NCBI GenBank assembly: GCA_031763025.1
Contig: JASSKH010000003.1
Coordinates: forward strand, 13,760,992-13,824,991
From: Macrocystis pyrifera
Lineage: Eukaryota; Sar; Phaeophyceae; Laminariales; Laminariaceae
Length of the DNA stretch: 64,000 nt
Direction of reading: 5' to 3'
Under the pieces are notes generated by a model. It saw only the letters and a list, made by a program, of their open reading frames with translations. It was not told the DNA's origin and ran no database searches. A program made the position numbers and the translations under genes. How positions within the stretch are numbered: the first letter of the stretch is position 1; each line of letters begins with the position of its first letter. Below, piece by piece: positions 23,001-29,974 of the stretch.

Positions 23001-24996
23001 TTCGGTACCTGTCCGCCCGCTGCAGTGGCGGCCGCCGCCGCTGCCGCTGCTGCCGCCGACGCTGCTGCTGCTGCTGATGCCGCCGCCGCTGCTGCTGCTG
23101 CCGCTGCTGCGGCTTCTGTTCCAGGCTCTAACGGAAGAAGGAAGGGCCAAAAAGTGAAGCCTAATTTGACTTTGGCTTCACTGCCACCAGCTGCTGCTGC
23201 TGCTACAGGCACGGCGGCTGCCCAAGCGGCACTAACGGCGGCAGTAGCGGTGGAAGAGGCAGGCGCGGCTGCAGCGGCGGCACTAACGGCGGCAGTAGCG
23301 GTGGCAGAGGCAGGCGCGGCTGCAGCGGCTGGATCGCCGGCATCGCCGGCGTCGTTGGATGAAGAAGCGAAATTGCTTTCCTCCGAAAAAAAAGAGGGGG
23401 AGGGGGAGGAGCAGGAGGGTCAGGAGGAGGGGGCGGGGGGGGTGGGGGGGGGGGGGTGGGGAGGTGGAGGAGGAGCAGGAGGAGGATGCTGTTGGGGGGG
23501 GGGGAACAAGCTAACACCGTCCAAGCCTGCTGCCTATTCTCCGTCGGGGGGGGAGGCGGCGGTGGCGGCGGCGGCGGCGGCGACGGCGGCGGCGAATAAG
23601 GCGCCGGCGGTAGCAGCGATAGCGACGGTAGTGCCGGCAGACGCGGCGGCGGCATCGTTGGCGGTAGCAACTCCAGCAGCGGCAGCAGCAGCAGTACCGG
23701 GGGAGACCTCGAAGAGCGACCATCCGAGCCTGCATCCGCTTGTCCTCTCCGGGCGGCGCGTGTGGGTGGTATCGCCGGTGGTGGGATGGGCCAGCGTGTG
23801 GGCGGAGAGCAAGCAGAGCATCCTCACCCCTGTCGGAACCAAGGGTGGCGGCGGCGACGGCGTCAGCGGTCGTGGAGCTGGCAAAAACGCAAACCTCCGG
23901 GCGGGACAATGCGCAGGACATGGCGCGGCACACGATGCCCTGCCTATCCCTGCCGTGGAACAGCCGGTGTGGGCGGGAGGGTGGGGCGGTGGTGTTAGCG
24001 GTGCCAGCGGCGTTGGCAGCGGCGGTGGCGCCGGCGCCGGCGGCGTCAAGAAAGACGCGAAAGCAGTCTCGCTAGCGGTATCATCGAAGGCGGTGGTGGC
24101 AGCTGGTATGGCGGCGGCTTACGCGGAAGTCTCCAAGACCATGGCGCCTATGGGGGCGAAGGCGAAGCCCGGAAAAAAGGGGGGTCTCCCGGTTTGGCTG
24201 CCGTCGTCATCGTCACCGTCTTCTTCGTCGTCTTCGTCCTCGTCGTCGCCCATGTTGTCATCCTCGCCTTCATCACCGGCATCTTCTTTGTGTGTGTGGC
24301 CATCGCCGCTGCCACCGCCGCCGCCGCCGCCGCCTCCGCCGCTTTTGCCGCCTTCGAAGCCTACGGCCGCTCCCGCCTCCGTCGCCGGTTCCTCGGGACA
24401 GACGCTCGCCCCCGGCCTCGCCGCGGGCTCCGTGCTTCTATTCGGCAAGGGCGTTGCGAAGGAGTTTAGTCCACCCAAAGGAGCAGCAGCAGCAGCAGTT
24501 GAGGCGTTGCCGTTGGTGCCACCGTCCGTGACAGACACCGCCGGTATGGCAGCGGTTGACGTCGCCGTTATTGCGGAGGTTACTTCCGGTGCTGCTGCTG
24601 CTGCGCCTGATGGCGTTGGTGGTTGCGATGGTGGTGGTGGTGGTTGTGCGGCTGTTTCCGTTTCTGGTTCCGGCGTTCCTGTTGATTCTACTAGCAGTAG
24701 TGCTCCTGCCGATTCTAGTGGTGCTTCTGCTGGTTCTAGTGGTTCTGGTGCTGCTGCGGCTTGTCCTGCTGTTGCCTCTGCCGCTGTTGCTGTGGCTGCT
24801 GGTGCTGGTGCTAGTGCTGCCGCTTCTTCCATCCCAACCCTTACGGTGGAGCCTCACCCGGCATCGCCATCATTATCTCCATCGGCAACGGCGCCTGTGC
24901 CGACCGTCTCGGCCGACCTGGCACCTGCCGGGGGGGCGACTGTAACCTTAGCAGACTCTTCCAGTCTCGTCACGTGCGTGTCAGGGCCCGGAGGCA

Positions 24997-25029
<33 letters not shown>

Positions 25030-25244
25030 TGTTTGCGCCCGCCGAAGTCAGCAACGGTGGCGTCGGGGGCGGCGGTGGTGGTGGTAGCAGCGATGACGGT
25101 GGTGGCGGGGGGCAAGGGGAGGAGCAGGGGACGGTGTGCGTGGAGTTCGGGGGCTTGGGAAACGGTGCGGCGGTCGGTTTTGAGGGGGGGGAAGTCGAGC
25201 AGGAGGAGAAGAAGGAGCAAGAGGAGGCAAAGAAGACGGAGTGA
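4128..25244 (+). CDS. Giant UBC-domain (E2) ubiquitin-conjugating protein, multi-exon
   Basis: Proposed exons: 4128-4278, 7497-8873, 11392-11484, 12841-15248, 16677-16852, 17634-17795, 19666-19758, then (after a sequence gap) 20679-20742, 21322-21401 and 22922-25244. Every join agrees in phase except across the gap. The product would exceed 2,250 residues. Only the UBC domain is recognised: it aligns end to end with the E2 fold of the BIRC6/UBE2O class, including the NPNLY-type motif that replaces HPN and the active-site Cys. Such E2s accept ubiquitin from E1 and can act as E2/E3 hybrids. Flanks are Ala/Gly/Ser-rich. No BIR repeat or other BIRC6 landmark is visible. Two frame changes (near 8190 and 14421-14531) must be assumed. 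The first exon and whether the last three exons belong to the same gene are the least certain points. Confidence 0.7.
4904..4992. mobile_element. Short hairpin element, GACTGCAGTCCCG family
   Basis: Inverted arms GGGACTGCAGTCCCGTTTT and AAACGGGACTGCATTTCTAA enclose about 40 bp. The outer ends resemble CTTTTAG...CTAAAAG. No coding capacity. Treated as a non-autonomous MITE-like element because related copies occur at 5052-5145 and 16284-16381. Confidence 0.65.
5052..5145. mobile_element. Short hairpin element, GACTGCAGTCCCG family
   Basis: Arms start CCTCTTTAGGACTGCAGTCC and end GGGGGACTGCAGTGCTAAAA. The middle carries GGGGACAAACTA and its near complement TTTGTCCCC. Only about 60 bp separates it from the copy at 4904-4992. 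No open frame. Confidence 0.65.
5655..5690. mobile_element. Half copy of the GACTGCAGTCCCG element
   Basis: Only the left arm (CTTTTAGGACTGCAGTCCCG then TTTTGGGAC) is present, ending 10 bp before the TACGGGGG element at 5700. A similar end (TTGGGACCGAAATCAGG) recurs near 7194. Confidence 0.5.
5700..5802. mobile_element. 103-bp MITE, TACGGGGG family, copy 1
   Basis: Perfect ends TACGGGGG...CCCCCGTA, with inner arms around ACTATAGTAAATAG and CTATTTACTATGGTC. The core is AT-rich (AACCTATATATCTACC). Four further copies lie at 18630, 19109, 37151 and 56275. No coding capacity, as expected for a non-autonomous DNA transposon. Confidence 0.75.
7497..8873 (+). CDS. E2 gene exon with poly-Ala and a C-tract frame change
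   Basis: Begins after a CACAAG acceptor with a long pyrimidine tract and ends at GTG/GTGAGA in phase 0. The first part reads ACPVSTLELVLLPEEDGGSL and SLARAQLSVPLLRGRY, then long Ala/Thr and Ser runs. The C-terminal part, ARAALRAGDVDRLLLCLGRL, lies in the +1 frame. The switch must occur at or near the ten-C run at 8188-8197 (ADEAQGMLEEKPAAT follows). Between about 8250 and 8600 CAG/GCC repeats keep several frames open. No domain recognised. A Met codon near 7527 is an alternative start. Confidence 0.55.
8188..8197 (+). other. C10 tract with apparent +1 frameshift
   Basis: Upstream frame SDAAVAVPP is coding-like until this run. After it the best frame is one base further. One extra C in the assembly, or a polymorphic tract, would explain this. 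Confidence 0.5.
9371..9452. repeat. Partial poly-C ended element
   Basis: Shows CATACGACTACGGCAGTGCATGACAT bounded by C runs of 9 and 21 bases: the terminal motif of the element described at 9489 without its body. Confidence 0.55.
9489..10008 (+). mobile_element. Poly-C ended dispersed element, copy 1
   Basis: Starts at GGGTTGGGTTGGCGTCG, carries a T20-type run, and ends with CATACGACTACGGCCATGCA, GAGTACACC and a C run. It is directly followed by a second copy. The short open frame inside (MQLTLHATRRTPHGASRLVQ) is shared by copies but is not a known protein. Class unknown. No terminal inverted repeats or reverse transcriptase are visible. Confidence 0.6.
10009..10550 (+). mobile_element. Poly-C ended dispersed element, copy 2
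   Basis: Tandem copy nearly identical to the one at 9489-10008 over its whole length, with scattered substitutions, ending in a C run of 32 bases (10519-10550). High identity suggests a recent duplication. Confidence 0.65.
11392..11484 (+). CDS. Small E2 gene exon, 31 codons
   Basis: Reads ADVGAQAPMWTPPFPPERF then EDYDDETGMESQ, flanked by a CACGCCAG acceptor and a CAG/GTAAAA donor. Phase 0 at both ends matches the neighbouring exons. The sequence is acidic and Pro-rich, a likely linker. Confidence 0.6.
11485..12840 (+). other. E2 gene intron
   Basis: Contains the poly-C motif again at about 11729-11790 (CATACGACTACGGCCGTACA), a degenerate stretch rich in CTTGACCT and CTTGGCCT words (about 11875-12530), and the hairpin element at 12268-12412. 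Ends TTGTTGTTTACAG. Confidence 0.55.
12268..12412. mobile_element. 145-bp hairpin MITE-like element
   Basis: Perfect 14-bp ends GGGTCGATCTTAAC and GTTAAGATCGACCC extend, with mismatches, to about 30 bp (TGTTTTTCAG and CTGAAAAACA). The centre is a palindrome around TTTCCTATATATAGGAAAA. AT-rich, no coding capacity. Only one copy was seen. Confidence 0.6.
12841..15248 (+). CDS. Large E2 gene exon upstream of the UBC domain
   Basis: Opens DFEVEVPPPGEGAGEGGAGA. Two globular-looking patches stand out: PSADLLEALRLLLEALVDGR and FGVDWRFVSSHRQFYVALLR, followed by a patch ending DLTESLCIALDDLVACPP. Long Pro/Ala/Gly stretches follow. Near the end, KLDRLIELSRAINFKKEQLE and RRVLDLAERASS may form a coiled coil. 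The frame changes between about 14420 and 14530 in a GCC repeat, through either a 109-bp intron (14422-14530) or a repeat-length error. Ends at TCCC/GTGAGT leaving one base, completed by the next exon as Arg. Confidence 0.65.
14422..14530 (+). other. Frame change: possible 109-bp intron in GCC repeat
   Basis: GT at 14422 and AG ending at 14530 would join phase 0 to the frame that continues as AVPSPPPAVGGGGGGSG. The enclosed sequence is mostly a (GCC)n run, so a copy-number error in the assembly is equally possible. Confidence 0.4.
15249..16676 (+). other. E2 gene intron
   Basis: T-rich intron holding the hairpin element at 16284-16381 and TTGTTCTTG microsatellites at 16490-16660 that serve as the pyrimidine-rich approach to the acceptor TATACGCAG. 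Confidence 0.6.
16284..16381. mobile_element. Short hairpin element, GACTGCAGTCCCG family
   Basis: Best preserved member: ends TTAACCTCTTTAG and CTAAAAGTGTTAA, arms CCGCAGTCCCGATTTGGGGA and TCCCCAAAACGGGACTGCGG. About 98 bp, no coding capacity. Confidence 0.7.
16677..16852 (+). CDS. E2 gene exon: start of UBC domain
   Basis: Reads RRLVRELRSLARELPLHWAS then VAVRMDEDRPHLLK, matching helix 1 and strand 1 of BIRC6/UBE2O UBC domains (pattern RL..E...L...LP....V.VR.DE.R...K). Starts after TATACGCAG with two bases that complete the Arg codon from the previous exon. Ends AAG/GTGTGG in phase 0, exactly where the alignment continues in the next exon. Confidence 0.88.
16853..17633 (+). other. E2 gene intron, purine-tract rich
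   Basis: The first 390 bases are nearly all purine, with GGGGAA, GGGATT and GGGATA microsatellites. The 3' part has a C27 tract (17537-17563) and a pyrimidine tract running into the acceptor CCGAAAAG. Confidence 0.6.
17634..17795 (+). CDS. E2 gene exon: UBC core
   Basis: 54 codons: AMIAAPEGTPYDSGLFEFDI then YCPPQYPSVPPKVNLMTTG and VRFSPNLYACGN. The P.GTPY..G.FEFD and PP.YP..PP segments are hallmarks of the E2 fold. FSPNLY stands where most E2s have the HPN motif, as in BIRC6 and UBE2O, which have an NPNLY form. Both ends are phase 0. Confidence 0.92.
17853..17895. repeat. Poly-G tract, 43 bases
   Basis: Uninterrupted G run, preceded and followed by further G-rich sequence, about 55 bases after the UBC exon. 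Length in the assembly may be unreliable. Confidence 0.8.
18630..18737. mobile_element. MITE, TACGGGGG family, copy 2
   Basis: Ends TACGGGGGTCCATAG and CTATGGTCCCCCCCCCGT. The right end has a lengthened C run. Core TATACATAAAAACCTATACA is shared with copies 1, 3 and 5. Confidence 0.7.
19109..19211. mobile_element. MITE, TACGGGGG family, copy 3
   Basis: Ends TACGGGGGACCATAGTAAAT and ACGATCCCCCGTA. 103 bp, same orientation as copies 1 and 2, flanked by TAT and ATA. Confidence 0.75.
19666..19758 (+). CDS. E2 gene exon: UBC catalytic cysteine
   Basis: 31 codons reading VCLSLLGTWSGSPEMMWSPD then ASLLQVLLSIQ. The Cys (codon 19669-19671) is the thioester-forming residue of E2s, in the VCLSLLGTW context of the BIRC6/UBE2O class. 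Acceptor ACCCCAAG, donor CAG/GTGAGG, phase 0 at both ends. The next conserved block of this class (a PYFNEPGYE-type segment) does not follow in the visible DNA. Confidence 0.92.
19850..20040. other. Assembly gap between poly-G and poly-C
   Basis: 36 G, 100 N (19886-19985), 55 C. The round number of N marks a gap of unknown size. Opposite homopolymers on its two sides mean the assembly stopped in homopolymer on both flanks. Confidence 0.95.
20420..20620 (-). repeat. AGATC-rich repeat fragment
   Basis: Reverse-orientation relative of the array at 49560-51740: CAGATCCAACCCAG, CCAGATCATGTAGAT and ACTGATCCCACCC recur with the same spacing. Confidence 0.5.
20679..20742 (+). CDS. Small exon with KYFxLLxLGxP motif
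   Basis: Reads SSQPQFRKYFTLLRLGIPRE with a final Glu, between CCCGCCTCAG and GAG/GTGAGT. Joined to the next exon in phase it gives GIPREEVEANASRNGVHPSI, then LD. The pattern K-Y-F-x-L-L-x-x-G-x-P-x-x-x-V...G-x-x-P-S-x-L-D resembles the WASH-complex CCDC53 subunit and related short motifs of formin-like proteins, as I remember them. Linking it to the E2 gene rests on strand and order only. Confidence 0.6.
21322..21401 (+). CDS. Small exon completing the GVHPSILD motif
   Basis: Reads VEANASRNGVHPSILDRGDE then AIPLST. Acceptor ACCATGAAG, donor ACGGA/GTGAGT, ending in phase 2. The last exon supplies the single base that completes an Asp codon. Located after a C-rich stretch. Confidence 0.65.
21402..22921 (+). 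other. E2 gene intron
   Basis: Contains a GGTCGGGGTCAGGG repeat (about 21845-21890), an inverted copy of the poly-C ended element (22086-22522) and a pyrimidine tract at 22820-22870 before the acceptor CGAATCAG. Confidence 0.6.
22086..22522 (-). mobile_element. Poly-C ended dispersed element, copy 3 (inverted)
   Basis: Reverse-complement copy of the elements at 9489-10550, beginning with a G18 run then TACTCGATAGCATGCATGGC and ending CCAACCGACGCCAACCCAAC. Clearly more diverged than the tandem pair and somewhat shorter, so it is an older insertion. Confidence 0.65.
22922..25244 (+). CDS. Last E2 gene exon, 774 low-complexity residues
   Basis: Starts PDLDSTPVAQLDPSSGTVYT then ADPSKAF, and runs to a TGA at 25242-25244 after EEAKKTE. 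Mostly Ala, Gly, Ser, Pro and Val repeats. Non-repetitive islands include HPSLHPLVLSGRRVWVVSPV and GWASVWAESKQSILTPVG, and AYAEVSKTMAPMGAKAKPGK. The C-terminus is acidic. The frame stays open for 2.3 kb through many different triplet repeats and agrees in phase with the previous exon, which supports coding. No catalytic domain is visible; probably disordered. Confidence 0.65.
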
Positions 25245-25839
25245 AGGCGGCGAACGCTGATTGGTCTGGAGCAGAGAGTTATGCGTCGCGCCGCGGTCAT
25301 TTACAGTAGTACGTCTTTTCCCATCTTGTCTAGCCATCTTTTTACATATCTCATCTCTCTGCTTGTACGTGTTTTTGTGTCTTTCTATCTATATCTATCG
25401 TTGGAAGCGTTCTTGTGGTTCATGTGTGCAGGACCACACGAGCCGATGTCGACGGGCCGAGAAGTTAATCATACGCGTGGGTTTTCTTCTCGTTGCTCGA
25501 GCGCTCCTCGGGTTTTTGTAGCCTGGAAGGAATACGATTGATATCGTTTTATCCTTTGCGTGCGAGTTCCCCCCTCCCCTCCTCGCCTTCGCCTGTGGAC
25601 AGATTTGCAGTGCAGTGGTGTGACGGAAAGCGTTTCTTTTGATTTTTCATTAGTGTCGGAGGGCTTGGGGGGTTGTATGTGTTCTCCAGCCTCGAAATAG
25701 GCTTGATTTTTTCTTTCGTGTGTCCGTGTTATTTCTGTTGTGTTTGTTTTTTCGGAACGTGCGAAATGTCGGCTTGTTCATGCTGATTTGATTGCCCGTC
25801 GCTGTCAAGACACCTTACAGTTTGTGGTGTCAATCGGTT

Positions 25840-26210
25840 TTCGGACCGCCGCGATTGATGGTCAAGCTTTTTTGTTCGAAACCGTCAATCTTGATTGGTT
25901 GAAACCGCCAAGCTTGAGTGGTTGATTGCCCCAATCTTGTTGAATCCATCAGTCTTGATTCGCTGAAATCGTGATAGGTTGAAAGCGCCAAGCTTGATTT
26001 CTTGAACCCGTTAATCTTGTTGAAACAATCAGTCTTGAGTGATTGATTGAAACCGTCAATCTTGAGTGATTGAAACCCTCAATACTGATTGGTTGAAGTA
26101 TTGAAGCTTGATTGGGTGAAGTGGTCAATCTTATGGGTTGAACTCGTCAATCGTGAGTGGCTGAAACCGTTAAGTTTGATTGGTTAACACCGTCCATATT
26201 AGCTAGTCGG
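25840..26210. repeat. Degenerate tandem repeat, about 24-bp unit
   Basis: Repeated variants of GAAACCGTCAATCTTGAT and TGGTTGAAACCGCCAAGCTT, at least a dozen units with substitutions and length variation. Confidence 0.7.
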
Positions 26211-28059
26211 TGGGCTAGTTGTCTGGTTGACGCTATGTATGTTGGGTTCGATCACGTGTGTGAGAAAAAAAGGTTATCCGTAGGTACTCGTACAGCAGGT
26301 AATTACATACCAGGTATCATCTATTTGTGGAAGTTATGGTCATCAATCGTCGTTGGCGTATGTGTATCGTTGAACATTGTGGGTGCATTACGTGAGTGCA
26401 TTTCCCGGGTAGGGAGAAATCGGGGGGGGTGGAGGGGGGGGGCGTTCAAGCGCTATTTTTCGTGGGTGCTCGCAGTCAGGAGCGGCAAACATCCTTGCCG
26501 AATTCGATTGAGCGCCGGGTAATGCTTTTCTCATTTTCTTTTTCCCGGGTGATGTTTTTGTTGTTTTTGTTGTTTTATTTTTGTCGCGGCGTGAAGAACG
26601 AGAGAGCAGCAGTACAACAGTCCTCCTCCTCCTCCTCCTCCTCCCTCTCCTCCTCCTCCTCCTCTATATGGTGCAAATCCTTCTATTATATAATTTATTG
26701 GCGGCGATGGGGGCAGCCATGGTGCACGCATGCATTGGATACCATGCATATAGCGCATACAGCGCATCAGACGAGTGGTGCGCGTTGGAGCTCACTACGT
26801 GGAACTGTCTAGTCTGAGAGCACACCGGCGGTTCAGATTAAACCAAGCGCTAGAGCGAGGGTTGATTTGGTTTGGTTTGGTTTGGTTTGGTTTGGTTTGA
26901 TTTTATTTCGTTCTCTCGCCCCTACCTTCGACATACAGCACTGCGTGTATGGTGGGTGGGCAGGGTGGCGGATGCAGAGCAGAGGGCGAGGACGGGAAGG
27001 AGGAGGAAGGAGCAAGGCTGATTGTGTTGTCGGTCTTTTCCAGCCGGGCCTTGCCTTGTTTGTGTTTTTGGTTTCGTGTTGCGTAGCGTGCGGTGGTGCC
27101 AGCTATTAATATGTTGTGCCATAATTGCCATATTAACAGGTTGTGCTATAGTATAGTTGCCCCACGCGGTGTGCTTCGCCGTGGCGGAGCAGCATGGCGA
27201 TCGCTCGCGACATTGAGACCGGGACTATATTTTGATGTACGAGTAGTGGCGGGCAGTTCATCGCCAGACAACAACGCCGTTTTGCCCCGGCCGCCGGCGC
27301 ATGCATGCATACCTGGAGGGCCATTTGTTTTCGAAGAACCTTTTTGTCCTGACTTTGCTGATCTTCCTGCTGTGTTTTCCCTTGTATTTTTTTTTTTTTT
27401 TTTTTGTTTCCCTGATTTCCCTGTTGTTTTTTTGTTCCCCTGAAAGAGGGGTGCTTTTCTTGACAAACTAAAAAGAGGAAAATCAAGGAAATAACCCATG
27501 AAAGGGCCCTAAGTACGCCTACCACGTACGACGAGCTCTGTTCGTACGCTCTGTACCGTGTATTACGACGCGCCCTTGGCCACCTAGGCGCTCTGATTGA
27601 CGTAGAGCTTTCCTAGGGCATTGGCAACAGTGGTGTTTTTGCTTTTATCGTGGGCGATCCGGAAATAAACGCTAAGTTGACTTTTATGTCGACGGCTGTC
27701 GTTATGCTTGTTTCATATTAATAGCCAATCAATCAGATACTGTGCATCGAACATGATAACCTTGCAGTGCGCAAAATCCTTCGTTAGCAAAACAATCGAA
27801 CCGAGTGCATCGACAAACCGAACGAAAGCCCTTGCCCCTTTTCTTTGAGGAGTGGCGGGTGATGAGGAGACATGGTTGTATTCTCGGCACGAAGTGTTGT
27901 ATGATTTTGCCGTCCGGTTCGCCTCCTGACCTGTCACGCGATAACGGGCGCGATCTGTGTTGCCGCGCTTTTTCGTCACACGGCGGGTCGACGAGAAGTG
28001 AAAAGATGAAAATGTGCGTGAGTCAACGTGCAGGGGTGTGATGTTAACATTTCTATCGG

Positions 28060-28790
28060 TTTACTTACATGGTGACACCAGTGGTGGGAAACGTGCACAT
28101 TTTTTCGACAACGTGCGCGTACACTTTCTTCATGATCCAAAACCGGAAACGCACTGCGCACCTGATGCAAGACAGGGGCATCTGCAATTACCGTAACTCT
28201 GTTGTCATGCATGGCTGAAGACCGGAAAACGCCCACATTTTCGTCTTTGGCCTGAAGGCTGGAGAATCTGTACACTCTTGTACAGCAGAAATAGGTTTGG
28301 AGACTGGGAAACATGTACATTTTCCTTCAGTCTCGACTAAGGACTGGAAAATGTGCACATTTATGTCGTGATTGTAGTAGACTGGAAAAAGCTGCACGCT
28401 TTCGTCTTGGTTGGAGACGGGAACATTTACACACATACGTTGTCTGATCGCAGACGGCAAAATCTTCAAACTTTTGGTACGATTGAAAGACTGGAAAATC
28501 TGATTAGCAATATTTTGCTTCGACAGAAGACTGCGGAATTTGAATTTTGCATGCTGTTGTCTTTGACGATAGACTGTAAACTCTGCTTTTGTCTTGACGA
28601 GATACTGGAACATTGCACTATTTTGGCTTTTGACTAAAGACTGGTAAAGTGCACAACTTTTGTGTTGACGTGAAGACAGCAAAATGTGCAAACTTTTGTC
28701 TCGTCTGAAAACTGGGAAATTCTGTACACTTTTCTCATGTTTGTATGACTACTAACAGGAAAACGCGCATTTTTTTAGTGTTAACAAAAG
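28060..28790. repeat. Degenerate tandem repeat, about 55-65-bp unit
   Basis: Roughly a dozen units, each with GACTGGAAAAT or GGAAAC, then TGCACA and TTTCGTCTTG or TTTTGTCTTGA. Spurious open frames cross it on the minus strand. Confidence 0.7.
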
Positions 28791-29061
28791 ACAGAAATCT
28801 AATCTCCCGGAAAAACCACACGTTTCTGTAACTATTGAAGGTGTAGGGTTGAATCCGATTTTCTGTGTAGTACAGTGCTCGTACAGTGTACTGTTTCATA
28901 CCAGCAATCAGTAGATACGCCTACTGTAGTGTACGAGCAAGCAATGGACAGCGCCCACGTCACCAAACGCCAGATTTTTGCGTATCAGCCCCCTGTGCCA
29001 TGCTCAAATACGTAGCGGTGACAGGCGAAACGCATTCGAGCCACCAACATTAAACTCTTAG

Positions 29062-29505
29062 GTTGTCCGAAAGCCACCCGGAGGCTGCCCAACGCCCACC
29101 CTGTAAGAGTTGTGGCCGCGACACTGCAACAACACAGCAGTGCGAAGATCACACGATTGGGACAAATATGTCTTCAATGTATGGCCCCGGACCTGCCCGT
29201 AAACAGGACGAGCGAGGCCTACACCACGCCAAAGCACAGCAAAATAAATAGCTCCCGCAGGAAAAAGCGACGAGGCGCGCCGGATGAGGTTGTCCGAAAA
29301 CACTCTTAGGCTGCCCATCGTCCACCCTTAAGACAACAACCCAGCAGGTCGAAGATTACATGAATGGGACAAGTAAGTCTTGATTGTATTGCCCCGGATT
29401 CGCTCATGAACACTATCAATACGAGCGAGGCCTATGCCACGCCAAAGCACAGCAGCAAGAAAAATAGCCCCGGCAGGCTAAAACAACGAAGCGCGCCGGA
29501 CGAAC
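29062..29505. repeat. Two tandem copies of a 220-bp unit
   Basis: Copies at 29062-29287 and 29288-29505 share GTTGTCCGAAA, AGGCTGCCCA, GCGAGGCCTA, CACGCCAAAGCACAGCA and GCGCGCCGGA in order. Diverged by perhaps a quarter, with no protein recognised. Confidence 0.75.
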
Positions 29506-29821
29506 AGAACATGGAAGAACAGGGCAGCACAGGTCGCCAACAAACAGCGGCCGCTGTGTGATGGCCGCCTAAAACATCCTTCCGCAAAACATAAAAAGCC
29601 CTCGCCGAAACAGTGCCCCTCACCCCGCCCCACTTCGCACCTCCTCGCCCACCACCCTACGTAATGCCTCGTTAAAGAAGGACACATACGCCTCCGCCCT
29701 CGCCCCGTGGCGGAATGCCATTACACTGATCGGCTTTAATTTTCACTGCTGCTTCACGTCCGCCCCACCCTCGACGAAAATCTTTAATACTGATCGAACT
29801 GCTTCATTTCTACTGTACTGC

Positions 29822-29974
29822 CTACTGTTTCGCGTCTGCGGCAACGGTGGAGTCGTCGGCCGTCCCTCGCCAAGTGGCGAACAGCGCGAGGTCGCGCGCC
29901 TTTCGGTCCCTCCTCTTCTGCAGCTTGCGCTCGTGGGCCGCGAGGCGCTGGGCCTTCTCCTTGTACTTGATATT
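29822..29974 (-). CDS. Last exon of the mitochondrial-type gene
   Basis: Reads NIKYKEKAQRLAAHERKLQK then RRDRKARDLALFATWRG and ends ADAKQ-stop (TAG at 29824-29822). The minus-strand acceptor CCGTACTCAG is preceded by a pyrimidine tract. Phase 0 start matches the previous exon. Confidence 0.78.
   Translation of the reverse strand, partial: NIKYKEKAQRLAAHERKLQKRRDRKARDLALFATWRGTADDSTVAADAKQ

Larger units (their letters stand above)
25245..29821. other. Intergenic region between convergent genes
   Basis: No gene recognised. Holds the arrays at 25840-26210, 28060-28790 and 29062-29505, a TTTGG repeat at 26865-26900, CTC repeats near 26620-26660 and several short spurious open frames. The first few hundred bases are probably 3' UTR of the E2 gene. 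Confidence 0.55.
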
